A stretch of DNA of 64,000 bases from Lysinibacillus sp. JNUCC-52 (GTDB lineage Bacteria; Bacillota; Bacilli; Bacillales_A; Planococcaceae). Numbering within the stretch: position 1 is the first letter of the stretch; each line of letters begins with the position of its first letter. A program made the translations under genes and the position numbers. Below are positions 42,366 through 51,505 of the stretch, piece after piece. Location of the stretch: positions 3,008,001 through 3,072,000 of the forward strand of contig NZ_CP065546.1 of NCBI RefSeq assembly GCF_015999545.1. Reading direction: 5' to 3'. The notes beneath the pieces are model-generated. The model was not told the origin of the DNA. It was given only the letters and a program-made list of their open reading frames with translations, and did no database searches.

Positions 42366-43103
42366 GTGATACGTAAAAATGTATTGTTTTTGACGGCTTG
42401 CTTTTTATTCATTTCTATATGTTTTACGGAAATGAGTACCTCTGCAGAAAAAGGGCGTAGTGAATATGAGGAGACTGGTGAGGTTGTATGGGATATTAAC
42501 ACAAAGGATAAAATTGTAGCCTTAACCTTTGATGATGGACCTGATCCGAAATATACCTCTCAGGTGCTAGATATTTTAGCTAAGTATGAAGCAAAGGGGA
42601 CCTTTTTTATTATTGGTCAAAATGCAGAAAAGTATCCAGATGTTGTGTCAAGAACTTATAAAGAGGGACATGAACTAGCCAACCATACTTATACGCACCC
42701 CTTCAAAGTTTCTGTTTCTAAATTACAGGATGAATTACAGCGGACAAACGAAATGATTAGTAATATTACTGGTTTTTCGCCTGTTTTATTTCGCCCTGTA
42801 GGTGGTAACTATAACGATAAAATAATTAATACAGCTGTAAAAAATGGTTACCAGGTCGTTATGTGGTCTTGGCATCAAGATACACAAGATTGGAAAGAAC
42901 CAGGAGTAAATAAAATAGTCCAAAAAGTGCTTGGTGGAACTAAGCCAGGGGATGTTATTTTATTTCATGATGGAGGCGGCAACCGCACACAAACAATTAA
43001 AGCCCTAGAAGAAATAATCCCAACATTAAAAAAACAGGGCTATACATTTGTAACAGTATCGGAATTAATTGAAAGAAAACAGCAACAAGAGAAAGTCCAA
43101 TAA
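42366..43103 (+). CDS. secreted polysaccharide deacetylase (NodB domain)
   Basis: A 245-residue protein with an N-terminal signal or anchor segment (about 5-22) and a NodB carbohydrate-esterase 4 domain (about 45-235). Motif 1 is TFDDGPDP, motif 2 the zinc-binding HELANHTYTH, motif 3 RPVGGNYN, and VILFHDGGGNRTQT carries motif 5. It deacetylates peptidoglycan N-acetylglucosamine or a similar polymer outside the cell. The GTG at 42366 was chosen since GGGAGGTGA lies 5 nt upstream. It resembles PdaA/PdaB-type enzymes; the exact target is not known. Confidence 0.9.
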   Translation: MIRKNVLFLTACFLFISICFTEMSTSAEKGRSEYEETGEVVWDINTKDKIVALTFDDGPDPKYTSQVLDILAKYEAKGTFFIIGQNAEKYPDVVSRTYKEGHELANHTYTHPFKVSVSKLQDELQRTNEMISNITGFSPVLFRPVGGNYNDKIINTAVKNGYQVVMWSWHQDTQDWKEPGVNKIVQKVLGGTKPGDVILFHDGGGNRTQTIKALEEIIPTLKKQGYTFVTVSELIERKQQQEKVQ

Positions 43104-43143
43104 AAAATAAGCCATTTCAAAAATATTGAAATGGCTTATTTTT
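43104..43143 (+). terminator. terminator of the deacetylase gene
   Basis: A perfect stem AAATAAGCCATTTCAA/TTGAAATGGCTTATTT with a T run. Confidence 0.92.
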
Positions 43144-43177
43144 CGGTTATATTAAACATGTATTTGAGGTATTTAAA

Positions 43178-43435
43178 CTAGAAAAATAATAAAGGTGCTA
43201 ATGCAATTCCGGCAATTGCACCAAGTGCGATTCCAACGCCAAACCCTGGTCCTCCGAAACCCCAACCCCAAAATCCTAAACCAAATCCTCTATTTTGTCT
43301 ATCAGGTAGAATCCATACCTGTCTTCTATCCACTTTAGTTATTTCTCCGACATGAACATTCCCAGATGTATCAGTAATTCTTACACGTTTACCGTGATAT
43401 TTACAGCAAAGATTATAGCATTCAGCTGGATTCAC
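43178..43435 (-). CDS. small protein with Gly/Phe-rich hydrophobic tail
   Basis: An 85-residue protein. Residues 1-50 form a small beta-type domain (ECYNLCCKYHGKRVRITDTSGNVHVGEITKVDRRQVWILPD) and the tail is GFGLGFWGWGFGGPGFGVG followed by a membrane-like IALGAIAGIALAPLLFF. The GTG at 43435 was chosen because GGAGGAG lies 5 nt upstream. The Gly-rich tail is typical of spore-coat or membrane-associated small proteins of Bacilli; function unknown. Confidence 0.75.
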   Translation of the reverse strand: MNPAECYNLCCKYHGKRVRITDTSGNVHVGEITKVDRRQVWILPDRQNRGFGLGFWGWGFGGPGFGVGIALGAIAGIALAPLLFF

Positions 43436-43543
43436 AGAATCTCCTCCTTTCTTAGTCCTTACAAGATAATATATGCCGTCGGTTACAACCATCACTAGCC
43501 GAATGTCTATTGGAAACATAAGCTACTGCAAGGGGGTGAACGT

Positions 43544-44332
43544 ATGTCAGTCATATCAACTGATGATTGGCTTTACGAGTTAAAGACTAGTCAAAAGTTA
43601 AAAGACAGTAGAGATTTTGAAGAGTTGCAACGTACTATTCTTTGTAGCCGATTACTAGAACATTTCAATGGTGGAACACCGCTCGAAATACAGTTTGAGT
43701 TACAGCAACAAGGCCTTTTTCGTGCGCATGAAAAAATTAATATTAAGAAGTTACAGGATCAAAAAACTTGGGATATTGTTCAAGAAGAATATTATTATTT
43801 AAAGAAACAGTGGAACGGTCCAAATATTCCAATCTATATTTTTCCGATTACACAAGAGCAGACCATTACAAATAAAAATGGTGTTGCTTATCCAGATGCA
43901 TTATTTTTATTTATAGGAGAGCTAGAAAGGGAAGAACTTAAAGCATTATTTGCACATGAGTACAATCATGTTTGCCGACTGCACTACTTAAACAAATCGC
44001 TACAAGAAGTAACGCTATTAGATTCAATAATTTTAGAAGGCTTAGCTGAATGTGCAGTAGAGGAAATTTACGGGCCTAAATGGTTAGCGCCTTGGCTGGG
44101 AGATTATACGTTGCAAAAGATGCTAGCAATTTGGAAGGATGATTTTGTGCCCAATATCCATGTCCAAGGCTTACACAATCATGTTGAATTTTTATATGGT
44201 GGGAAGCTTCCACCGTTGATAGGATATTGCATTGGTTATGAAATTGTAAGGACATATATACAAAAACATCCGTCTAATAAGCTTCTTAAAAAAAGCTCTA
44301 AAAGCATACTTGCAGGTTCAGCATTTCAATAA
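43544..44332 (+). CDS. DUF2268 putative zinc metalloprotease (YjaZ-like)
   Basis: A 262-residue protein with the zinc-peptidase motif HEYNH (in LFAHEYNHVCRLH, about 140-152) and a downstream glutamate in ILEGLAECAVEE (about 166-177), typical of the DUF2268 gluzincin-like group. No signal peptide is seen. B. subtilis YjaZ is the nearest protein that I know. AAGGGGGTGA precedes the ATG. Monocistronic; substrate unknown. Confidence 0.85.
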   Translation: MSVISTDDWLYELKTSQKLKDSRDFEELQRTILCSRLLEHFNGGTPLEIQFELQQQGLFRAHEKINIKKLQDQKTWDIVQEEYYYLKKQWNGPNIPIYIFPITQEQTITNKNGVAYPDALFLFIGELEREELKALFAHEYNHVCRLHYLNKSLQEVTLLDSIILEGLAECAVEEIYGPKWLAPWLGDYTLQKMLAIWKDDFVPNIHVQGLHNHVEFLYGGKLPPLIGYCIGYEIVRTYIQKHPSNKLLKKSSKSILAGSAFQ

Positions 44333-44340
44333 TAGCTATA

Positions 44341-44376
44341 AACCAGTTGTCGATGTATGAATTGACAACTGGTTTT
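44341..44376 (+). terminator. terminator of the YjaZ-like gene
   Basis: An 11-bp stem AACCAGTTGTC/GACAACTGGTT followed by TT; it is also close enough to serve the convergent transporter. Confidence 0.85.
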
Positions 44377-44381
44377 GATCT

Positions 44382-45704
44382 TTAGATAGTGATTATCCCT
44401 ATTGCTATAGCAATGCCTAGTAAAACAATACTTAACCCCCACATCCAAAAGAAAGAGTATTTTAAGTGTCTCCCCATTTCTAATCCTGATAAGCCTAATG
44501 CTAACCAGACAGCTGGCGCAAGTGGCGATACAAATGTACCTACAATATTTCCAATAATCATTGCATAAGCAGTTGAAAGTGAATCAATATTGAAAGTTAA
44601 GCCAATCTGTTCAACGACTGGAAATAAGGCGAAATAGTAGGCATCCGTACTTAACAACAAATCAAATGGTACGCCTAATACACCAATAATAATATGTAAA
44701 TAAGATGATAGGGCAGACGGTAAAATCGTTACAGCATTGTTGGCGATAGCCGTTAACATTCCAGAGCCATTGAGGATGCCTAAAAATAATCCAGCTGCAA
44801 TAATAATGGACGCCATCGTTAAAGCATTTGGGGCATGTGTTCGTACCCGCTCAATTTGTTCTTTAGGTGTACGATAGTTAATTGGTAGGGCGATGGCCAC
44901 GCCGATTAAAAAGGCTAAACCCGCTGGTACAATGCCTGCTACTAAAATTCCTATTACTAAAATAGTAATTACCGCATTAACCCATAATAATTTTGGTCGA
45001 CGTAAGGCTGTATCTACTTCTAATGATACGACTCCTAGATTTAAAGTAGAATCATCGTGCGAAACACCGAGTGTGCCATACTGTTTCAGAATGCGGTTCT
45101 TTTCTCTAAAGCCTAGGTATAGTGCTAAAACTAACATTAGTCCAACACCAATAATTTGAATTGTAATTAATGGATACCATAGCTCGGTAACATCCACCTC
45201 TAATACTGAAGCAACACGACCTAAAGGACCTCCCCAAGGTACCATATTTACAACAGCTGCAGCTCCTGCAATTAATAAAAGTAATAAATATGGGTTCATA
45301 CGTAATCGTAAATATAGAGGTAATAATGCGGGAATTGTAATTAAAAACGTAGAAGCACCGGAACCATCTAACTGGGCTACTACAGCAATAAGTACTGTAA
45401 TAACAGCGACGATAACGATATTCCCTTTTGAAAGCGCAATCATTTTGTTAATCAATGGTTCGAATAGTCCAACATCTTGCATAATACCAAAGAAAATAAT
45501 TGCAAAGATAAACATAACAGCGACACTCATCACAGAGCTTAGTCCGGCATTAAAGAATTCGCCTAATTCATCGAAACTAAAACCAGCGATTAATGCAGCT
45601 ATTATCGGTGGAATAACCATTGCTACAAGTGGCGATACACGACCACTTATGAGTAGAGCAATAATAACCATAATAGTAAAAAAGCCAATTACACTTAAGC
45701 TCAA
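44382..45704 (-). CDS. CitMHS-family citrate:cation symporter
   Basis: A 440-residue protein with about 12 membrane spans of the CitMHS group (CitM/CitH), which import citrate complexed with divalent metal. VAQLDGSGASTFLITIPALLPLYLRLRMNP (about 110-140) and VVNMVPWGGPLGRVASVLE are the family marks. The TTG at 45704 was chosen because GGGAGGGG lies 5-6 nt upstream; an ATG at 45719 falls inside that ribosome binding site. It lies just downstream of a citrate-type two-component system on the same strand, as its likely target. Confidence 0.9.
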   Translation of the reverse strand: MSLSVIGFFTIMVIIALLISGRVSPLVAMVIPPIIAALIAGFSFDELGEFFNAGLSSVMSVAVMFIFAIIFFGIMQDVGLFEPLINKMIALSKGNIVIVAVITVLIAVVAQLDGSGASTFLITIPALLPLYLRLRMNPYLLLLLIAGAAAVVNMVPWGGPLGRVASVLEVDVTELWYPLITIQIIGVGLMLVLALYLGFREKNRILKQYGTLGVSHDDSTLNLGVVSLEVDTALRRPKLLWVNAVITILVIGILVAGIVPAGLAFLIGVAIALPINYRTPKEQIERVRTHAPNALTMASIIIAAGLFLGILNGSGMLTAIANNAVTILPSALSSYLHIIIGVLGVPFDLLLSTDAYYFALFPVVEQIGLTFNIDSLSTAYAMIIGNIVGTFVSPLAPAVWLALGLSGLEMGRHLKYSFFWMWGLSIVLLGIAIAIGIITI

Positions 45705-45803
45705 AAAAACCCCTCCCATTTAATTGATTATTCTGATTATTTAAAATTAGCATGGTGTTGGCTGGAAGGGAATAATATGGCCATATGTTAAATAAGAAAC
45801 AAA

Positions 45804-46511
45804 CTATTCATTTTGTTCATAAATTGCATGATGAATATATTTTCTTTCAGGTCTGCCAATTGTGCCGTAAATGGGCTTTATGTGCAAAAATTGTTCGCCA
45901 ACTAAGTATTCTAAATAACGACGTGCTGTTGATCGGCTAGAACCGATAAGCTCACTTAATTGTGAGGCAGTAAGCTCTTGTGTTTGAGCTTTTTCAAATA
46001 TACTTTTAACGGTTTGTAACGTATGTAAATCGATTCCTTTTGCTAGCGTCTCTTCTGGTGTAGTTGATTCACGATAAAGTAAGGAATCAAGGTCATGTTG
46101 CGTGATGTTCATGCTATTTTGAAATAAATGTTGCTCATTCAAATATTTTTTAAATGCTTGTTGAAGTCGGTGTTGTTCAAACGGTTTAATTAAGTAATCT
46201 AAAATTCCCAAATCTAAGACGTCTTTTATTAATCCTCTTTCTGTAGCGGCTGAAATAACAATTATTTTAATAGAAGGATAGTGATGACGTATATGGCGTA
46301 CTAATGAACAGCCTTCAACATCAGGGATATACAAATCTGTTAAAATAATGGCCGGTAAGCTAGAGGATAGGTTTAGTTTTTTTATTGCTTCTTGACCTGT
46401 ACGAAAACTTTCCGTAACCCTAAAACCTCCTATTGCATGTACATAATCTGCGTGAATGTTTGCTACTCTAAAGTCATCTTCGATAATCCACACACTTCTG
46501 CATGCAGTCAT
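45804..46511 (-). CDS. CitT/DpiA-like response regulator
   Basis: A 235-residue response regulator. The receiver domain (about 1-125) has the acidic pair in WIIEDDFRVANIHADYV, the phospho-acceptor Asp in IILTDLYIPDVEG (about 57), Ser/Thr in VISAA and Lys in YLIKPF. The C-terminal part (about 165-230) is a winged-type HTH (ELTASQLSELIGSSRSTARRYLEYLVGEQ). It overlaps the kinase gene by 4 bp, with AGGAGG upstream. It probably activates the transporter gene downstream. Confidence 0.9.
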   Translation of the reverse strand: MTACRSVWIIEDDFRVANIHADYVHAIGGFRVTESFRTGQEAIKKLNLSSSLPAIILTDLYIPDVEGCSLVRHIRHHYPSIKIIVISAATERGLIKDVLDLGILDYLIKPFEQHRLQQAFKKYLNEQHLFQNSMNITQHDLDSLLYRESTTPEETLAKGIDLHTLQTVKSIFEKAQTQELTASQLSELIGSSRSTARRYLEYLVGEQFLHIKPIYGTIGRPERKYIHHAIYEQNE

Positions 46512-48100
46512 ACGAGAACACCTCCTTTAGGAACTATAATTAAAAAACATGCTCCTGATAAATCACCAGAATCTAATATAATATCTCCATTGATTTTTTC
46601 GAGGATTTTTTTACTAATCGTCAAGCCATGCCCACGATCTAAGCCTTCCTTTGTGGAAACACCCTTTGTAAAAATTTTATCGTACAAATTATTATCAATA
46701 CCAGGTCCATTATCTTGGATCTCCATTAAGTAATGATTTTTATAATCGTTGATGGAAAGTTGAATTACTTTATTGGAGGATGACCAGTTTTTTAAAGATT
46801 CAATGGCATTTTGAAGGACATTACCAAGTGCTGTTACAATAGCATCTTCCTGAGGTTTAGTTAATTGAATAGATGGGGAAATTTCCTTTAGCTCCAGTTT
46901 AATGCCCAGTTCAGCTGCTTCTGCCATTTTGCCCTGAATTAATGCTAGAAGTATGGGGGCTGTTATATTACTGTTTAAAAATGTCTGATTTTTAAGTTGT
47001 ATGTTTCGCTCTTCTTTAATAAAATCGATAGCTTGATGGTAGTGTTTATGAACAAGCAAACCTAAAATAATATGAAGCTTATTTGCAAACTCGTGTGTAT
47101 AGGCCCGTTGCATATTGGCATATTGCTTGACCTGTTTTAGTTCATCGATAACTTTTTGAATGTCTATTTTTTTTCTAAATGTATACAATGAACCAATTTT
47201 TCTTTTCTTTTCAACTAAAGGCGCTTTATTTAGGATGATAATATTTTCATCTAATGATAGTTCTAAGTTATGAATGTATTCTTGTGCAACAATTTCAGGA
47301 GTGAAAATATGCTCAACTTTTGTTCCCATCCATTCGCAAATGGATTGATTATGAGTAGAATCTAGCATCTCGTACGCACTTTTATTAATAGTAGTAATTT
47401 GATTTAAATGATTGACCGCCAGTATTCCTTCTTCTGTTGTCTCTAAAATTACTTTGTTTTGCTGATATAATTTAGCGATGTGAATGGGCTCCATATTGAA
47501 CAATAACTTTTTTATATATATGGATATAGCGATTGCTCCAAGAATGCCTATGAAGAGAATCATGATTGTATATTGTAGCCACTTGTAAATATGTTCCTTA
47601 ATGGTTGTATCGATATGCGCTGTTAAAAAACCGACAGAAACAACACCGATAATGTTATCGTCTAAAACAATTGGAGCTTTACCTCGAATAGATTCGCCTA
47701 ATGACCCTATCGTTTTAGAAATATAAGCTTGTTTATTTTGTAATGCTGCATCATTGTCTCCACCAACCATCTTATGTCCTATTTTATCTTCTGATGGGTG
47801 TGAGTAACGAACACCTTCAACATTACCAACGACAATAAACGCGGCATCAACCTCCTGTCTTAACGGTTCAACAATTAGCTGAATCGATTCACTTGGATGT
47901 TCTTGATCGAAGGCTGTAATAATTTCCTCCATTGAAGCAATGGTTTTAGCAATATTTAATGCTTCTACGCCTATTTGTTTTTCTGTTGTTTCTCGTATAT
48001 GTTCTTGTAAAAGATACATAAACAGTCCACATATTACAAGAATTAGAATAGTCATTAAAAAAATCATTTTAACTGTTAGAGATTGGAACAAATTCTTCAT
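46508..48100 (-). CDS. CitS/DpiB-like sensor histidine kinase
   Basis: A 530-residue kinase with membrane spans at about 10-30 and 172-195 enclosing an extracytoplasmic sensor (about 35-170) of the citrate/C4-dicarboxylate class. A PAS domain follows (about 215-310), then a SpoB-type dimerisation helix with the phospho-acceptor His in RAYTHEFANKLHIILGL (about 335-351) and an ATPase domain (NVLQNAIESL, DNGPGI, RGHGLTISKKIL). It senses di- or tricarboxylates and phosphorylates the regulator encoded next; the actual ligand is inferred from the CitMHS neighbour. GAGGTGAAAT precedes the ATG. Confidence 0.9.
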   Translation of the reverse strand: MKNLFQSLTVKMIFLMTILILVICGLFMYLLQEHIRETTEKQIGVEALNIAKTIASMEEIITAFDQEHPSESIQLIVEPLRQEVDAAFIVVGNVEGVRYSHPSEDKIGHKMVGGDNDAALQNKQAYISKTIGSLGESIRGKAPIVLDDNIIGVVSVGFLTAHIDTTIKEHIYKWLQYTIMILFIGILGAIAISIYIKKLLFNMEPIHIAKLYQQNKVILETTEEGILAVNHLNQITTINKSAYEMLDSTHNQSICEWMGTKVEHIFTPEIVAQEYIHNLELSLDENIIILNKAPLVEKKRKIGSLYTFRKKIDIQKVIDELKQVKQYANMQRAYTHEFANKLHIILGLLVHKHYHQAIDFIKEERNIQLKNQTFLNSNITAPILLALIQGKMAEAAELGIKLELKEISPSIQLTKPQEDAIVTALGNVLQNAIESLKNWSSSNKVIQLSINDYKNHYLMEIQDNGPGIDNNLYDKIFTKGVSTKEGLDRGHGLTISKKILEKINGDIILDSGDLSGACFLIIVPKGGVLV

Positions 48101-48287
48101 ATTTCACCTCTATATAGTTAGTATTATTTTTTCGATTGTTTCTAAATTCAAGTGATATAAACCTCGTGAAAGAGCGTATTTGAAATAGTCTATCATAAAT
48201 CTTCAACAAAATGAGAGTAGATAACAGCTCATCATTATGGGGAACATTCAAAACTTTACGCTACAATAAAAAAAAGGAGTGATGGCT

Positions 48288-48800
48288 ATGTCAGATGAAG
48301 TAAAAAATGTATTGCCCCCTGTAATTGATGTCACAACAAAAGTGCTTATTGTCGGTTCAATGCCAGGAAAGCAATCATTAGAGAAGCAACAATATTATGG
48401 CAATCCACGCAATCACTTTTGGTCTATTATTGGGGAAATATTAAAGCAAGAAATACCTGTAGATTATAGTGAGCGAATAGCGTTGTTAAAGGAAAATCAT
48501 ATTGGTTTGTGGGATACAATCGAATCATGTGAGCGGAAGGGCAGTTTAGATGCAGCCATTAAAAATGAAAAACCGAATGATTTTAAAACACTTTTTATAC
48601 GTTATCCAAATATCAAACTTGTGCTTTTTAATGGTGGTAAAGCATTTGAAGTGTTTAAAAAACATATTGGCTTTGAAGTTTTAGACGGGCGAGCATATCA
48701 AAAGATGCCATCGACAAGCCCAATCCCAGGCAAAAATATTAAGTCATTTGATGAAAAACTCGAGGATTGGCAAGTGATGCAATCGTACTTAGCACAATAA
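48288..48800 (+). CDS. DNA-deoxyinosine glycosylase (UDG superfamily)
   Basis: A 170-residue uracil-DNA-glycosylase-fold protein. KVLIVGSMPGKQSLEKQQYYGNPRNHFWSII (about 20-50) has the MUG-like GxMPG...Y..P.N.FW motif, and STSPIPG (about 143-149) is the second active-site loop. This pattern fits the hypoxanthine-excising family 6 type enzymes. The ATG at 48288 gives 8 nt to GGAG; an ATG at 48282 is too close. Monocistronic. Confidence 0.85.
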   Translation: MSDEVKNVLPPVIDVTTKVLIVGSMPGKQSLEKQQYYGNPRNHFWSIIGEILKQEIPVDYSERIALLKENHIGLWDTIESCERKGSLDAAIKNEKPNDFKTLFIRYPNIKLVLFNGGKAFEVFKKHIGFEVLDGRAYQKMPSTSPIPGKNIKSFDEKLEDWQVMQSYLAQ

Positions 48801-48938
48801 AGGCTTAAACGTATGAACATAGCTTTGATGGCGAAAAAGTAAATGGTTAAGTAAAGACTAAATTGATGAATAGGCTAATGGCTCAATCAGCAATGGCCCT
48901 TACACATATATTGAAATATGTAAAAGGGGGAGTTTGCA

Positions 48939-49394
48939 TTGAATATATTTCCTAATGATGATTTAGGGGAAAGACGTTTACCACCTAACTTTGGCCCACC
49001 AAATTTCGGTCCACCGAATATGGGACCACCTAACTTTGGCCCGCCTAATTTCGGTCCACCGAATATGGGGCCGCCTAACTTTGGCCCACCAAATTTTGGT
49101 CCACCGAATATAGGACCACCTAATTACGGCCCGCCATCTACTGGACAAATGCCAACGAGTGCTCCACCAAGTTTTTCGCCAGCTATGCCTGCATGGCATG
49201 GAGGATCTAGTGGTATTCAAAGATGTTTATTTAGGAATACTTTTATATGGACGAGAAACGGAAGAAATTTCTGGTTTTTCCCAACGGTTATTGGCAGGGA
49301 AGTTATCGCAGGATTCCGCTGGAGCAGTAGATCTGGCTGGCGCTTCAGTACAATTTTGCGGGATAACATCCTCGCATTCGAGTGTTTTAGATAA
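48939..49394 (+). CDS. GPPNF-repeat protein, spore-surface-like
   Basis: A 151-residue protein. Residues about 16-68 are ten in-phase five-residue repeats G-P-P-N-(F/M/I/Y), grouped as F-F-M, F-F-M, F-F-I, so a 15-residue (45-bp) higher-order unit was duplicated. A Pro/Ser linker follows, then a basic aromatic C-terminal domain (RNTFIWTRNGRNFWFFPTVIGREVIAGFRW). That domain resembles one that I have seen at the end of Bacillus spore or exosporium-type proteins. The TTG start has AAAGGGGG upstream. The repeat is not collagen-like (period 5, not 3). Function unknown. Confidence 0.75.
   Translation: MNIFPNDDLGERRLPPNFGPPNFGPPNMGPPNFGPPNFGPPNMGPPNFGPPNFGPPNIGPPNYGPPSTGQMPTSAPPSFSPAMPAWHGGSSGIQRCLFRNTFIWTRNGRNFWFFPTVIGREVIAGFRWSSRSGWRFSTILRDNILAFECFR
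48981..49140 (+). repeat. in-frame 15-bp/45-bp tandem repeat
   Basis: Units of GGNCCNCCNAAYTTY-type sequence recur ten times inside the GPPNF-repeat gene, with a 45-bp higher-order period. Copy number probably varies between strains. Confidence 0.85.
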
Positions 49395-49409
49395 GGGACT
49401 TTTATTGCG

Positions 49410-49446
49410 AGGGATTCGTCGATTTAACGAGATGAATCCCTTTTTA
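49410..49446 (+). terminator. terminator of the GPPNF-repeat gene
   Basis: GGGATTCGTCG pairs imperfectly with CGAGATGAATCCC, then TTTTT. Confidence 0.85.
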
Positions 49447-49544
49447 TTGTAGTGAACATAGTGCCTTTTTCGAAAATATAGAGAGAAATTTATGATAATT
49501 ATTCTGTTTTTGAGAAAATGATGTTACAATTATTGTAACTAAAG

Positions 49545-49846
49545 ATGAAGGGACGATGGGTGGCTGATGATTAACTAATCTTATTTTTTGCACATGAAAT
49601 GTATATTTCAATGAACCAAAAATAGGATTAGTCTGCCCATTTTCCATAAGAGTAACGATACAGGCATAACCGCTGACGATCGTTAATCGTATACTTAAAA
49701 CGCATATTTCCTCGTTAAAATTTCTTTAATGGGGTGTAGCTTTTTTAGTATTGGATCATCTCATAAACGAGGCTCTACGTTTGAGCTTTTTTATGTATGA
49801 TATTTCGCGACTAATCCTTCCAAAATAATTGGAGGGATTTTTTTGT
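49545..49846 (+). promoter_or_regulatory. attenuator leader of the vmlR-type gene
   Basis: Four segments can be drawn. Segment 1 (49574-49590, ACTAATCTTATTTTTTG) pairs over 16 bp with segment 2 (49617-49632). Segment 2 can alternatively pair through GGATTAGTC (49625-49633) with GACTAATCC (49809-49817, perfect 9 nt), which is segment 3 and the 5' arm of the final terminator. That terminator is ATCCTTCCAA/TTGGAGGGAT plus seven T (49814-49846). An upstream 9-codon frame (49545-49574, MKGRWVADD) ends at segment 1. A further terminator-like hairpin is at 49760-49792. Drug-stalled ribosomes could thus release segment 2 and block termination. Confidence 0.7.
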
Positions 49847-49873
49847 CCCTCTATACGGAGAGGAACGGATGAA

Positions 49874-51505
49874 ATGAAAGAATTTTTAAAATTACAGAAT
49901 GTACAGTATGAAGTGAATGATACATTAATTTTTGAAAATGTGAACGCTACGGTAAAACAAGGTGAAGTCATTGGCATAATCGGTAAAAATGGTGCTGGAA
50001 AATCGACATTATTACAGCTCATTCAAGGCATACTAACTCCTACAACAGGGCAGCTATTGTGGTTACAGCAAATCAAAATAGCTTATGTAGAGCAAGAGCA
50101 AGCAGCTATTGAAAATGGGGAAGTAAGTGCAGAGGAAGCCAATTTACTAGCGAAATGGCATGTGCCAAACACAGAGTTTACCGCTTTAAGTGGTGGCGAA
50201 AAGCTGAAAAGGCGACTAGCACGAGGCTTTTCACAGCATGCGCAATTACTATTATTGGATGAACCGACAAATCACTTAGATGAAGCAAGTACAGCACTGC
50301 TAATCGCTCAAGTAAAAAAATATGGCGGTACAATTATTGTCGTGTCACATGACCGTTATTTTTTGGATGAAGTTGCCACGAAAATATGGTCATTGGAAGA
50401 CGGTAAATTGCATGAGCATAGTGGGCATTATACAAGTTATATGGCGGCTAGAGAGCAGCAACGATTAGCACAGCAACGTGCCTATGAAAAACAGCAAAAG
50501 AACATTGAACGTATTGAAGCGCAGATGAATGAGCTTTCGTCGTGGTCGCATAAGGCACATGCGCAATCGACGAAGCAAGAGGGTGTGAAGGAGTTTTATC
50601 GAGTTAAAGCTAAACGTATGGATGCGCAAGTAAAATCAAAGAAAAAACGATTGGAAAAGGAATTAGCAAAAAATAAAGTTGAACAACTTAAGCAAGAAGA
50701 GGAAGTACGATTTTCAGTAGAAACAAGCCAACGGGTAGGAAAACGATTTTTAGAGTGTAAGCATGTAACAAAATCTTTTCACCATCGTCTTATATTGAAA
50801 GATGTAAATATGACAATTAAATTTGGTGAAAAGATTGCGATTACTGGTCCAAATGGTAGCGGGAAAACGACTTTATTGAAAGTGCTGACAGGGCAAGAAA
50901 AGGCAGATGGCGATATATGGATTTCTCCTGCTGCCAATATTGGCTATTTAACGCAGGACGTATTTGATTTGCCGCTTGAACTGACGCCAGAGCAATATTT
51001 TTACAAGGAGACGTTTGAGGAAAGAGGTAAAGTCCGCAATGTCATGAAACATTTAGGGTTTACAGCGAGTCATTGGACAGCGCCTATTGGCAATATGAGT
51101 ATGGGTGAGCGTGTGAAGTGTAAGCTTATGGCCTATATATTAGAGGAAAAAAACGTTCTCATTTTAGATGAGCCAACGAACCATTTAGATTTGCCTTCAC
51201 GAGAGCAATTGGAGAAAACATTGGAGCTGTATACAGGTACATTGCTCGTTGTTTCACACGATCGTTATTTTCTAGAAAAAACGACGAACATTGTTTGGGA
51301 GCTTAAAAATAATGGCATTGAAAGAAAATGGAAAGAGAGTGCACCTTCACAAGTAAATGATACGAGCGCACTACGATTAACGCTTGAAAACGAAAGACAA
51401 GAAATACTCGGCAAATTGAGCTTTCTAACGGCAAAGGATAAAGAATATGCAATGCTTGATCGAAAGTTTAATGACTTAACGAAGCAAATTAACGAACTTC
51501 GTTAG
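49874..51505 (+). CDS. vmlR: ABC-F ribosomal protection protein, VmlR type
   Basis: A 543-residue soluble protein with two ATPase modules and no membrane domain. Walker A motifs are GKNGAGKST (about 38) and GPNGSGKTT (about 332); signatures are LSGGEKLKRRL and MSMGERVKCKL; both Walker B motifs read LDEPTNHLD. The interdomain linker (about 190-290) is basic and coiled (QRAYEKQQKNIERIEAQMNELSSWSHKAHAQSTKQEGVKEF), very close to my memory of B. subtilis VmlR. These proteins enter the ribosome's E site and dislodge lincosamide, streptogramin A or pleuromutilin antibiotics. The ATG at 49874 has GGAGAGGA at 9 nt. Drug range is inferred. Confidence 0.88.
   Translation: MKEFLKLQNVQYEVNDTLIFENVNATVKQGEVIGIIGKNGAGKSTLLQLIQGILTPTTGQLLWLQQIKIAYVEQEQAAIENGEVSAEEANLLAKWHVPNTEFTALSGGEKLKRRLARGFSQHAQLLLLDEPTNHLDEASTALLIAQVKKYGGTIIVVSHDRYFLDEVATKIWSLEDGKLHEHSGHYTSYMAAREQQRLAQQRAYEKQQKNIERIEAQMNELSSWSHKAHAQSTKQEGVKEFYRVKAKRMDAQVKSKKKRLEKELAKNKVEQLKQEEEVRFSVETSQRVGKRFLECKHVTKSFHHRLILKDVNMTIKFGEKIAITGPNGSGKTTLLKVLTGQEKADGDIWISPAANIGYLTQDVFDLPLELTPEQYFYKETFEERGKVRNVMKHLGFTASHWTAPIGNMSMGERVKCKLMAYILEEKNVLILDEPTNHLDLPSREQLEKTLELYTGTLLVVSHDRYFLEKTTNIVWELKNNGIERKWKESAPSQVNDTSALRLTLENERQEILGKLSFLTAKDKEYAMLDRKFNDLTKQINELR

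Noticed and set aside
48981..49140. Collagen-like Gly-X-Y domain
   Set aside because: The period is five residues (GPPNF), not three, so a collagen triple helix is not expected.
48978..49220. Trp/Arg-rich minus-strand frame opposite the GPPNF repeat
   Set aside because: It is the antisense of the repetitive gene; its regularity follows from the repeat.
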